From the NCBI GenBank assembly GCA_913043005.1, contig CAJWKU010000001.1, positions 113,481 to 177,480 of the forward strand: 64,000 nucleotides of DNA, in the 5' to 3' direction. A program made the translations under genes and the position numbers. The DNA comes from an uncultured Cryomorphaceae bacterium. GTDB lineage: Bacteria; Bacteroidota; Bacteroidia; Flavobacteriales; Schleiferiaceae. This document shows, one piece after another, positions 10,386-18,067 of this stretch (the first letter of the stretch is position 1; each line of letters starts with the position of its first letter). The notes below the pieces were generated by a model. It ran no database searches, was not told where the DNA came from, and worked only from the letters and a program-made list of their open reading frames with translations.

Positions 10386-11120
10386 ATGATTAGATTAACA
10401 ATAATTATTATTACGTTATTTTTAATTCAAATATCAAGTTCAGCTCAAAATATTTATAAGTTAAATTATAGTACGGAATCATTTATTGCCAATAGCTCCC
10501 TGGCTTTATTCGGTTTTAATGAACCGATCAAGTCTAATTTACTAGGTTTTACTAAGGATGAATTAAATTCCTTATCTCAGGCTAAAATTCCTAATTATGA
10601 TCGTTTTGTAATTGGTTTGTGGAATCCTGGTGCCTCTTCCCGAAGTGATGTTATCGTGTATTCATCCGCATTATTAGGCGCCTCTGCAGCACTAATCCCA
10701 TCATTAATCTCGAAAAAATGGAACACTTCAATACCAACTGCGTCTATTTTAATTGAGGTGAATTTATTGACGTTATTGTCAACTGAAATAGTCAAGAATA
10801 CTTTCTCGCGATCAAGACCTTATGCTTATAGCGATTTGGCTCCAATTTCACTGCGGACATCAAAGGATGCCAGGAAATCTTTTTTTTCAGGGCATACAAG
10901 TTTGTCCGCCGCAAATTCATTTTATGCTGCCAAAGTATTCACAGACCATTATCCCAAATCAAGATTGAAGCCTCTGGCATGGGCAGTTGCTATTGTTATT
11001 CCAGCTATTACAGCATATAACAGGGTTATTTCAGGTGAACATTTTCTGTCTGATGTTTTAGTGGGTTATTCTTTTGGAGCGCTAATTGGTTACACGATAC
11101 CTTTAATACATACCGACTAA
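10386..11120 (+). CDS. PAP2-family membrane-associated phosphatase
   Basis: Starting at the ATG at 10386 (a TTG at 10371 would overlap the amylase end), the 244-residue protein has a signal peptide and the three PAP2 motifs: KNTFSRSRP, then FSGHTS with the catalytic His, then NRVISGEHFLSD. These match the acid phosphatase family that includes undecaprenyl-pyrophosphate and phosphatidylglycerophosphate phosphatases. Hydrophobic segments around the motifs suggest an inner-membrane or periplasmic enzyme acting on lipid phosphates. It directly follows the amylase gene and probably shares its transcript. The substrate cannot be told. Confidence 0.85.
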   Translation: MIRLTIIIITLFLIQISSSAQNIYKLNYSTESFIANSSLALFGFNEPIKSNLLGFTKDELNSLSQAKIPNYDRFVIGLWNPGASSRSDVIVYSSALLGASAALIPSLISKKWNTSIPTASILIEVNLLTLLSTEIVKNTFSRSRPYAYSDLAPISLRTSKDARKSFFSGHTSLSAANSFYAAKVFTDHYPKSRLKPLAWAVAIVIPAITAYNRVISGEHFLSDVLVGYSFGALIGYTIPLIHTD

Positions 11121-11127
11121 TTCGGTT

Positions 11128-11150
11128 AAATATTTTATGTTAAAATATTT
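11128..11150. terminator. AT-rich hairpin between convergent genes
   Basis: AAATATTTTA (11128-11137) and TAAAATATTT (11141-11150) form a perfect 10-bp stem with a 3-base loop, spanning the convergent ends of the PAP2 gene and plsC. A smaller stem, ACCGA/TCGGT, overlaps the PAP2 stop just before it. It may act as a bidirectional terminator, but the stem has no G-C pair, so this is tentative. Confidence 0.4.
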
Positions 11151-11905
11151 GGATTTACTATATTTTGAACGTCGAGTGCACGCCTTAAATGCCAGGCATT
11201 AAATTTATAAAAATCTAACATTCCACTATCAGCAGAATTAATTTTTCGAGGACTGCTTATCCTCATGTCAACAGTCACATTTTTATTTTTTAATGCTTGC
11301 CAAATATGACGAAATAAATGGTTCAAAAACCCTGAATTTAGATCATGGAAATATGGGAAATCTGTTGAATGATACCAAAAAGAATAGAATACAATTGGTA
11401 TTTGATTGATGCTTGCATCATGAAAGAGGCCAGGTTTGACTTCATGAATAAAATGAGAACCTGAAGTTCTTCCCTCAGGACAGACAAAAACGCACAAACC
11501 ATTATTTATTGTTTCTACAATATCTGACCTTACTTTTTTTCGAACATTTGGGTTTGTTCGATTCACCCAAATAGTATTTAGAGCCATTGCGAGCCAACCA
11601 ATAAAAGGCCATTTCTTGAATTGATGACCAACAACCATAACTGCTGGATGTTTGCCAATATTATAAAGAACGTCAAAATAACTTGGATGGTTACACATTA
11701 TCATTGCAGGTTCAGTAGGAAGATTTCCAATAATATTCAAACGAATTCCCAAAATTTTATGTGTCAAAAGCATTCCTTGTCTATAGAGGGAAAAGGCCAT
11801 TTTAGAGCTGAAAAAAAGTCTTACTAAAGGAACAAGCAGCGATAAGAATGTCATTAAAATCCCAAATGAAATAATTCGAAATAATGCTCTTAATCTACAT
11901 TTCAT
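11135..11905 (-). CDS. plsC: 1-acyl-sn-glycerol-3-phosphate acyltransferase (PlsC family)
   Basis: The 256-residue protein carries the acyltransferase motifs NHPSYFDVLY (HX4D catalytic pair) and VCPEGRTSGS (phosphate binding), with an N-terminal membrane helix (about residues 8-30). It transfers an acyl chain to lysophosphatidic acid, making phosphatidic acid at the inner membrane. It leads a possible minus-strand lipid group with acpH, purS and pssA upstream, though 64 bases separate it from acpH. A role in ornithine- or other aminolipid acylation is an alternative, because the PlsC superfamily is broad. Confidence 0.8.
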   Translation of the reverse strand: MKCRLRALFRIISFGILMTFLSLLVPLVRLFFSSKMAFSLYRQGMLLTHKILGIRLNIIGNLPTEPAMIMCNHPSYFDVLYNIGKHPAVMVVGHQFKKWPFIGWLAMALNTIWVNRTNPNVRKKVRSDIVETINNGLCVFVCPEGRTSGSHFIHEVKPGLFHDASINQIPIVFYSFWYHSTDFPYFHDLNSGFLNHLFRHIWQALKNKNVTVDMRISSPRKINSADSGMLDFYKFNAWHLRRALDVQNIVNPNILT

Positions 11906-11969
11906 TTTCTAATTTAAAGAAAAGAAATGATTAACTAGTAATTAAATTTTGGTATTGAGATTAATAGAT

Positions 11970-12569
11970 TCAACTATGAATTTTTTCGCTAAAAAATGGA
12001 TGCATTCCAAATTTAGATTTTAAGTCGGGCCATAGAGTTTTAAAATCATTACCTAGTGCTAAATAGTTTTCTTTGAGACCATTGATTCCTTTATCAAGGG
12101 GGTTCTGATAACGAAATCGATTTGACATTTGACACAAAATATTATCTATTCCATCAAGATGGGAATAATCATTTAGCCAATTTTGCTTTTCCATATGGAT
12201 AATCATGTTTCTTGAGTTTATATGGAATATGTCAGAATGTTTTTTCAGCACATTTAGAGAATAGGCTACAAATTCGTTACGATTTTTCCCGCAGTGATTG
12301 ATGAAATTTTCCGCTAAAAAGTGATCCCAATAGATGTCAAGCAAGACACCTTTGAATTTACCAAAATTTGAGGAAAGTCGTTTTTTTGCATCTAATACTA
12401 TTTCGTGACCATCAACATAGGAATCGATAGCCCTGTGTAAAATAACTCCTTTAGCGTAATTTTTAGAAAGTTTTTTCCAGCTATTTCCTTTTGCTTGGTT
12501 TGCAAAAAAATTCCCTGCCATGACTTGGTCTCCTCCCTCTGAAAGAACAAGGTGAGCCAGGAAATTCAC
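11970..12569 (-). CDS. acpH: Acyl carrier protein phosphodiesterase (AcpH family)
   Basis: The 199-residue protein begins MNFLAHLVLS and contains GNFFAN and GVILHRAIDSYVD, followed by YWDHFLAENF, all characteristic of the ACP phosphodiesterase/AcpH family. Family members remove the 4'-phosphopantetheine group from acyl carrier protein. The start is a GTG whose bases overlap the purS stop (GTGA), and homology over MNFLAHL supports it. Translational coupling to purS is therefore likely although the pathways differ. It is cytoplasmic. Confidence 0.82.
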   Translation of the reverse strand: MNFLAHLVLSEGGDQVMAGNFFANQAKGNSWKKLSKNYAKGVILHRAIDSYVDGHEIVLDAKKRLSSNFGKFKGVLLDIYWDHFLAENFINHCGKNRNEFVAYSLNVLKKHSDIFHINSRNMIIHMEKQNWLNDYSHLDGIDNILCQMSNRFRYQNPLDKGINGLKENYLALGNDFKTLWPDLKSKFGMHPFFSEKIHS

Positions 12570-12820
12570 GCTTGATTAAATATCTCGTAGGAGTAGCTTT
12601 CCATAATGGGGTTAGCAAGTATTTTTTTACAAGCTAGGTCTATTTTTTCCGTCGCTTCTTCTTTACTTGTGGCTTCAACTTCTAATGTCACGTGTTTCCC
12701 GATTCTGACATTGTTGACATCAGATAACCCCATGTTGATCATATTTTGGGTGACAGTCTTACCCTGAGGATCAAGTAATGCTTTTAAAGGCATGATGTCA
12801 ATTTCTGCTCGGAATTTCAT
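12566..12820 (-). CDS. purS: Phosphoribosylformylglycinamidine synthase subunit PurS
   Basis: The 84-residue protein matches PurS in size and sequence: MKFRAEIDIMP, LLDPQGKTV, then the central GLSDVNNVRIGKHVTLEVEA and the C-terminal ILANPIMESY. PurS bridges PurL and PurQ in the three-subunit FGAM synthase of purine synthesis. This implies that the organism uses the small-PurL form of the enzyme, at least in part; purL and purQ are not in this window. It overlaps pssA by 23 bases and acpH by 4. Confidence 0.88.
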   Translation of the reverse strand: MKFRAEIDIMPLKALLDPQGKTVTQNMINMGLSDVNNVRIGKHVTLEVEATSKEEATEKIDLACKKILANPIMESYSYEIFNQA

Positions 12821-13526
12821 AGTTTTTTGATTTAAAAAGCTTTCTTTCGATGAGTGAAAATAATACTAATAAAGGTATGATTAATGTAAAAGCTGTCGCT
12901 TTAAAAATTATTAACAAAATGACGCTAATGATAGCATAGATAATTCTCGAAATCAATTGTTCTTTATGCTTTGGTATCCATTTAAAGCTCATAATTTGTA
13001 ATGATGAATTCATGACGTAAACGGACAAAGTTATTGTTACAATAAATAAGATTGAAAACATAGAATTAATTAGGGGCTGGTCATTTGATATGTTTTGAAA
13101 TAAATTATATTCTTGAATTGCCCACGCGATGCCAAGAATCATCAATGAATTTGCTGGAGTAGGAAGGCCGGTGAAATAGTTGCCGTTAGACTTTTCTGCA
13201 TTAAACTTTGCTAAACGATAGAGCGATCCTAAAGTGATAAAAAAGCCTAAAAAGAAAATAGGGCTACCCAATGAATAGGCAATTTTTGTGATAATAGCTC
13301 CCGGCACAACTCCGAAAGAAATCATATCAGCTAGACTATCGAGGTGTTTACCAATTTCTCCATCAGATCCTATTTTTCTCGCCAGATAGCCATCAAACAA
13401 ATCACATAACAAAGAAGCTGTAATCAGGATAGTAATAAGGTCGAGATTATAATTATGAATGAAAATTAAACTCAGGCACCCAAAAAATGCATTACTAATG
13501 GTTAATAAGTTAGGAAGCCATTGCAT
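12798..13526 (-). CDS. pssA: CDP-diacylglycerol-serine O-phosphatidyltransferase
   Basis: The 242-residue membrane protein has the CDP-alcohol phosphotransferase signature: DLFDGYLARKIG, then DGEIGKHLDSLADMISFG (D-G-x2-A-R-x8-G-x3-D-x3-D). N-terminal WLPNLLTISNAFFG and several later helices are typical of PssA, which makes phosphatidylserine, the precursor of phosphatidylethanolamine. The ATG at 13526 is preferred over one 27 bases upstream, because it gives the usual N-terminus and because a perfect -7 box sits exactly four bases before it. It is divergent from lnt. Confidence 0.9.
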   Translation of the reverse strand: MQWLPNLLTISNAFFGCLSLIFIHNYNLDLITILITASLLCDLFDGYLARKIGSDGEIGKHLDSLADMISFGVVPGAIITKIAYSLGSPIFFLGFFITLGSLYRLAKFNAEKSNGNYFTGLPTPANSLMILGIAWAIQEYNLFQNISNDQPLINSMFSILFIVTITLSVYVMNSSLQIMSFKWIPKHKEQLISRIIYAIISVILLIIFKATAFTLIIPLLVLFSLIERKLFKSKNYEIPSRN

Positions 13527-13530
13527 TACA

Positions 13531-13538
13531 CAAATATA
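13531..13538 (-). promoter_or_regulatory. -7 box four bases before the pssA ATG
   Basis: On the minus strand TATATTTG is followed by TGTA and then the pssA ATG. It is a perfect TAnnTTTG match and predicts a leaderless transcript. No TTG lies 17-23 bases upstream. Confidence 0.5.
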
Positions 13539-13563
13539 GCATGCTCGAATCATGGGTAAGGTG

Positions 13564-13571
13564 TACTTTTA
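13564..13571 (+). promoter_or_regulatory. -7-like box four bases before the lnt ATG
   Basis: TACTTTTA differs from TAnnTTTG only in the last base, and is followed by TTAA and then the lnt ATG. It faces away from the pssA box across a 49-base divergent spacer. Confidence 0.42.
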
Positions 13572-13575
13572 TTAA

Positions 13576-15264
13576 ATGCTAAAAAAGATCTATTATTCAG
13601 CTTTTACTGGATTTTTGCTAATGATTTTTTGGCCTGGGGTTTGGGGATTTGCAGATAGTACTTTTAATTTCACTTTTCTTTTTGCTTTTTTACCTCTTCT
13701 TCTTGTAGACTATCAGATTCGAAATGATTTTGGAAAACGGAAATTCATTCGAACCTTTCTATACGGATTTATTGCATTAGGAATATTTAATGCTGGAACA
13801 ACATTTTGGGTTTGGAATGCCCATTGGTCGGGTGTTTTGGCAACTGTTTTCATTAATGGGGGATTGATGAGTTTGGTTTTCGCTTGTTATGGTTGGGTTA
13901 CTAGGGTTCATAGTAAAAGAATTGGTTATTGGACTCTAGTCTCTGGCTGGCTGGCTTTAGAGGTCTTTCATGAGAGTTGGGCACTTAGTTTTCCTTGGTT
14001 GGATTTAGGCCATGCATTTGCTAGTTCCCCACTTATGATTCAGTGGTATGAATATACCGGACATAGGGGTGGAACATTTTGGATCCTTATTGGAAATCTA
14101 ACTTTGCTTCATGCTGTCATCAAGTCAAGGGTGTTGGAAATAAACCGTATAAATGGAGAATTTAACTTTTCGTTTAAAAATTTAAAAAGTAGTCTTAAAT
14201 CATATGTTACATTAATGGGATTATGGCTTATTCCAATTATGTTTAGCCTTTTTCTATATTTTAATTTTAGCGAAGATGAAATGCCTGAGAGATTAGGCAC
14301 GGTAGTTCAGCCTAATGTTGATCCATATTATGAAAAATTTGAAAAATCAGATCAGCAACAAGCAAGAGAATGGGCTCAAATTATCAAGTCATATTTAAAG
14401 TCTAATATAAATGACTCTAATGATTTGGCGCTTGAATTTTCTCCAAATGTGATTGTTTTTCCTGAAACATTTCTTCATGAAGGCCTGCAGGAAAGTCATG
14501 CTAATGTTTTTAAACCTATCCATGAGTTAGATTCAATTATTCAAAGTTATCCAAAGACAAGTTTATTGGTCGGTGCTATGACTTACGAGCTATTTACTAA
14601 TGCGGATCGAACAAATACTTCCCGAAAAATAAGTTCACACGGTAAAAATTATTATGACCTTTACAATTCTGCATTTGTTTTATCTTTTAATAAACCCATG
14701 CGGTTCTATCATAAGTCAAAATTAGTGGTGGGAGTTGAGTACATGCCTTTTGGTTCTCTGCTCTCAAAAATACTGGGAGATTTCACAATTGACATGGGGG
14801 GATCTGCTGGTAGCCTGGGAACTCAAGATTATCGCGATGTCTTTACCTTAATTGATACCTCTATTAAATTAGCTCCTATCATTTGTTGGGAGCAAGATTA
14901 TGGTAATTATGTCAGAGAATATGCAAAACAAGGTGCCAATGTATTTGCAATTATCACCAATGATGGATGGTGGGGTAATACTCTAGGTCATTTGACTCAT
15001 ATGCAATATTCAAGAGTTCGAGCGATAGAAAACAGAAGATGGATACTTCGTTCTTCAAATACTGGTATTTCAGGATTCATCGACCCAAAAGGGCAAGTTA
15101 TTGAGGCCATGACTTGGGGAGAGAAAGGAATACGAACAAGTTTATTTCGATTAAATAATAAAAAAACTGTCTTTACAATATGTGGAGATTTAATCGGAAG
15201 AGCAGGGGCTTTATTATTTCCATTTTTATTGATCAGTGTTTTTGTGAGAAAAAAAGTTCAATAG
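13576..15264 (+). CDS. lnt: Apolipoprotein N-acyltransferase
   Basis: The 562-residue protein has about six N-terminal membrane helices (residues 5-230) and a C-terminal nitrilase-fold domain. The catalytic Glu-Lys-Cys triad is visible: Glu297 in FPETFLHEG, Lys382 in SKLVVGVEYMPFG, and Cys437 in PIICWEQDYG. A last hydrophobic segment lies near residue 545. It adds the third acyl chain to lipoproteins at the outer face of the inner membrane, and many of its clients (LptE, SusD, the SPOR and OmpH-like lipoproteins) are encoded in this window. It is divergent from pssA. Confidence 0.93.
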   Translation: MLKKIYYSAFTGFLLMIFWPGVWGFADSTFNFTFLFAFLPLLLVDYQIRNDFGKRKFIRTFLYGFIALGIFNAGTTFWVWNAHWSGVLATVFINGGLMSLVFACYGWVTRVHSKRIGYWTLVSGWLALEVFHESWALSFPWLDLGHAFASSPLMIQWYEYTGHRGGTFWILIGNLTLLHAVIKSRVLEINRINGEFNFSFKNLKSSLKSYVTLMGLWLIPIMFSLFLYFNFSEDEMPERLGTVVQPNVDPYYEKFEKSDQQQAREWAQIIKSYLKSNINDSNDLALEFSPNVIVFPETFLHEGLQESHANVFKPIHELDSIIQSYPKTSLLVGAMTYELFTNADRTNTSRKISSHGKNYYDLYNSAFVLSFNKPMRFYHKSKLVVGVEYMPFGSLLSKILGDFTIDMGGSAGSLGTQDYRDVFTLIDTSIKLAPIICWEQDYGNYVREYAKQGANVFAIITNDGWWGNTLGHLTHMQYSRVRAIENRRWILRSSNTGISGFIDPKGQVIEAMTWGEKGIRTSLFRLNNKKTVFTICGDLIGRAGALLFPFLLISVFVRKKVQ

Positions 15265-15343
15265 TGATCTAGTGCTTGTGCTATTTGAATGCATAATTAA
15301 GATAGAGTGAACTACCTTTACTTTGAAAATAAATTCAAGTGTT

Positions 15344-16738
15344 ATGCAGTATGATGTTGTAGTTATTGGGTCCGGCCCTGGGGGTTATGTGAGTGCAATT
15401 CGATGTGCTCAGTTAGGCCTTAAAACGGCTATAGTGGAAAAATATAATACGCTAGGTGGCACATGTTTAAATGTGGGTTGTATTCCTTCGAAATCTTTAT
15501 TGGATTCGTCAGAGCACTTTCACAATGCAATACATAATTTTGAGCAGCATGGTATAGAGGGACCGGCGCCAAAAGTTAATATGCCAAAATTAATTAGTCG
15601 AAAAGATTCTGTCGTAGATACAACTTGCCAGGGAATTGATTTTTTAATGAAGAAGAATAAGATTGAAGTCATTCATGGATTGGCAAGTCTAATTAATGAT
15701 ACTTCAATTGAAGTTAATGGATCAAAAAAGGTAAAAATAAATGCTAGAAATATTATCCTAGCAACGGGCTCAAAACCAATAGAATTACCATTTGCTAAGT
15801 TTGATAAGGAAAGAGTAATCTCTTCAACAGAGGCTCTTAATCTTCAAGAGATACCCAAACGTCTTGTTGTGATCGGTGGAGGGGTTATTGGCCTTGAAAT
15901 GGGTTCAGTTTATAAGCGACTTGGGTCTGAAGTAACTGTTGTTGAGTATGGTAAAAGTCTTATACCTAATATGGACGACTCTTGTGGTAAAGAACTTCAG
16001 AGAAGTCTTCGGAAACTTGGAATTAAATTTCATTTATCAACAAAGGTTGATAGAGTCATACGAAAAGGCAAAACAGTAAATGTGTCGGGTTTTGATAGTA
16101 AAGGAAATTCATTTAGCCTAGAGGCAGATTATTGTCTTGTTGCAGTGGGAAGAAAGGCTTACACAAAAGGTTTAAATTTGGATAAAGCAGGATTAGAGTT
16201 GGATGATCAAGGTCGGATAAAAGTTGATCATAATTTACAGACTAGTAAGCCAAATATATTTGCAATAGGTGATGTAGTTAGAGGCGCTATGCTTGCTCAT
16301 AAGGCAGAAGATGAGGGTGTTTCCGTTGCTGAATTTATTGCAGGTCAAAAACCTCATATTGATTATAATTTAATTCCAAACATTGTTTACACATGGCCGG
16401 AAGTTGCTAGTGTTGGGAAAACAGAAAATGAATTAAAAGAAATGGGAAAGGATTATAAAGTTGGATCTTTCCCGATGCGAGCCCTGGGTCGTTCAAGGGC
16501 TTCAGGAGACATCGATGGAGTTGTAAAAATTCTTGCTGATTCACATAGTGATGAGGTCTTAGGTGTCCATATTGTAGCTGCGAGAGCTGCGGATCTAATT
16601 ATGGAAGCTGTTGTGGCAATGGAGTTTAGAGCTTCCGCTGAGGATATTGCAAGAATTTGTCATGGCCACCCAACTTATACCGAGGCGATTAAGGAGGCGG
16701 CTTTAGATGCAACAGCCAAGAGAGCAATACACTCCTAA
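15344..16738 (+). CDS. lpdA: Dihydrolipoyl dehydrogenase (E3)
   Basis: The 464-residue flavoprotein shows GSGPGGYVSAIRCAQLGL (FAD), the redox disulfide in GGTCLNVGCIPSKSLL, the NAD site VVIGGGVIGLEMG, the second FAD motif IFAIGDVV, and the C-terminal His-Glu couple in CHGHPTYTEAIKEA. It reoxidises lipoamide in the pyruvate, 2-oxoglutarate or branched-chain dehydrogenase complexes in the cytoplasm. The ATG at 15344 gives MQYDVVVIG directly; the upstream TTG adds a non-conserved heptapeptide. The following pabB starts 2 bases after its stop. Confidence 0.95.
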   Translation: MQYDVVVIGSGPGGYVSAIRCAQLGLKTAIVEKYNTLGGTCLNVGCIPSKSLLDSSEHFHNAIHNFEQHGIEGPAPKVNMPKLISRKDSVVDTTCQGIDFLMKKNKIEVIHGLASLINDTSIEVNGSKKVKINARNIILATGSKPIELPFAKFDKERVISSTEALNLQEIPKRLVVIGGGVIGLEMGSVYKRLGSEVTVVEYGKSLIPNMDDSCGKELQRSLRKLGIKFHLSTKVDRVIRKGKTVNVSGFDSKGNSFSLEADYCLVAVGRKAYTKGLNLDKAGLELDDQGRIKVDHNLQTSKPNIFAIGDVVRGAMLAHKAEDEGVSVAEFIAGQKPHIDYNLIPNIVYTWPEVASVGKTENELKEMGKDYKVGSFPMRALGRSRASGDIDGVVKILADSHSDEVLGVHIVAARAADLIMEAVVAMEFRASAEDIARICHGHPTYTEAIKEAALDATAKRAIHS

Positions 16739-16739
16739 T

Positions 16740-18065
16740 ATGTCTTTTAAGACGCATAAATTGAAAATTGCGTCCGTTGAAATTCAAACGGCGTTGCGTA
16801 ATGCTTCTGAATCTTTTTCTCATTTTAGTATTTTAGAAACTGGGTCTTCTTTAATTGAATCACCAGAAGTTTTGGATCGATATGATTTTTTATGTGCTGG
16901 AGGAAGTGTTAAAAATTTTATATATCCAATTGCGGATTCTAAAGCATGGTATAACCTCAAATCTCTTTGGCGTTCATGCCCATCTTGGTGGTTTGGAATT
17001 CTCAGCTATGATCTAAAAAATGCTTTAGAGAAATCAATTTCTTCAAGGCATCCGTCAAATTTAAATTTTCCTGAAATTGTTTTTTTTGAACCCCAATGGG
17101 TTGTAGTTTCAAAAAAAGGTGTCATTCAGTTACACATTCACGAATCCTTAAACTATGATTCGAAGGATTGGTGGGAAAATATTTTAAGACGAGGGAAAGT
17201 CACAAAAGTTCTTGATCCAGGAATTGAAATAATAGAATCCTGGAGGGAAAATGACTATCTCGAAAGGGCTGAAAGAATAAAAGAATGGATAAATCTTGGA
17301 GATATTTATGAAGCGAATTTGTGTTTTCCTTTTAAAGGTAAAGGGAATATTGATCGAATGGACGTATATCAAAGGTTATTCTCTAAGACTAAAGCCTCTA
17401 TGGCGGGTTATTATCAAACCCCCACAGCTACTTTAATTTCAGCTTCCCCAGAAAGATACTTATGTGTTCGTAAAGAGAGTAATGAAACTCGTATTTACAG
17501 TCAACCAATAAAAGGTACATCTCCTAGGGGTAAAAATCATGCTGATGATATCCGACATGGAAATGATTTAAGAAATTCAAAAAAAGAACGTAGTGAGAAT
17601 ACCATGATTGTGGATATTGTTCGTAATGATATATCTCGAGTAGCAAAGGAAAGATCGGTAAAGGTTGATCGATATTTGGAACTGAGAAAATTACCAACAG
17701 TATTTCATTTGGTATCGACTGTAGGTGGGGTCTTAAAAGATAATTTAGATTGGTTAAATACCATCGAGGCTACTTTCCCCATGGGGAGTATGACAGGGGC
17801 CCCTAAGATTCGGGCAATGGAGAGAATAGATAGTCAAGAGTCTGGAAGGAGAGGATGGTATTCAGGAGCTTTAGGTTACGTGGCGCCTAATGGTGAATGT
17901 GATTTCAATGTTATTATCCGGAGTTTAATGTATGAAAGTAAAACTGATAAATGGATTTCTTGGGCAGGTTCGGCACTGACTTTAGATGCTGATCCTAAAA
18001 AAGAGTGGGAAGAGATAAATTTGAAAATGGATGCCCCAAAACACGTATTGAATTTTAATAAATAA
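16740..18065 (+). CDS. pabB: Aminodeoxychorismate synthase component I (PabB)
   Basis: The 441-residue protein contains the chorismate-binding fold with YSQPIKGTSPRG, RNDISRVA, and MGSMTGAPKIRAMERID. Together with a PabA glutaminase it forms 4-amino-4-deoxychorismate, the precursor of p-aminobenzoate and folate. The start was set at the ATG 2 bases after the lpd stop; an ATG inside lpd would add 11 residues. It is followed 2 bases later by tilS, a pairing I recall from Flavobacteriia. Anthranilate synthase TrpE is an alternative, but there are no trp genes nearby, and folC later in the window belongs to the same vitamin pathway. Confidence 0.85.
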   Translation: MSFKTHKLKIASVEIQTALRNASESFSHFSILETGSSLIESPEVLDRYDFLCAGGSVKNFIYPIADSKAWYNLKSLWRSCPSWWFGILSYDLKNALEKSISSRHPSNLNFPEIVFFEPQWVVVSKKGVIQLHIHESLNYDSKDWWENILRRGKVTKVLDPGIEIIESWRENDYLERAERIKEWINLGDIYEANLCFPFKGKGNIDRMDVYQRLFSKTKASMAGYYQTPTATLISASPERYLCVRKESNETRIYSQPIKGTSPRGKNHADDIRHGNDLRNSKKERSENTMIVDIVRNDISRVAKERSVKVDRYLELRKLPTVFHLVSTVGGVLKDNLDWLNTIEATFPMGSMTGAPKIRAMERIDSQESGRRGWYSGALGYVAPNGECDFNVIIRSLMYESKTDKWISWAGSALTLDADPKKEWEEINLKMDAPKHVLNFNK

Positions 18066-18067
18066 TT

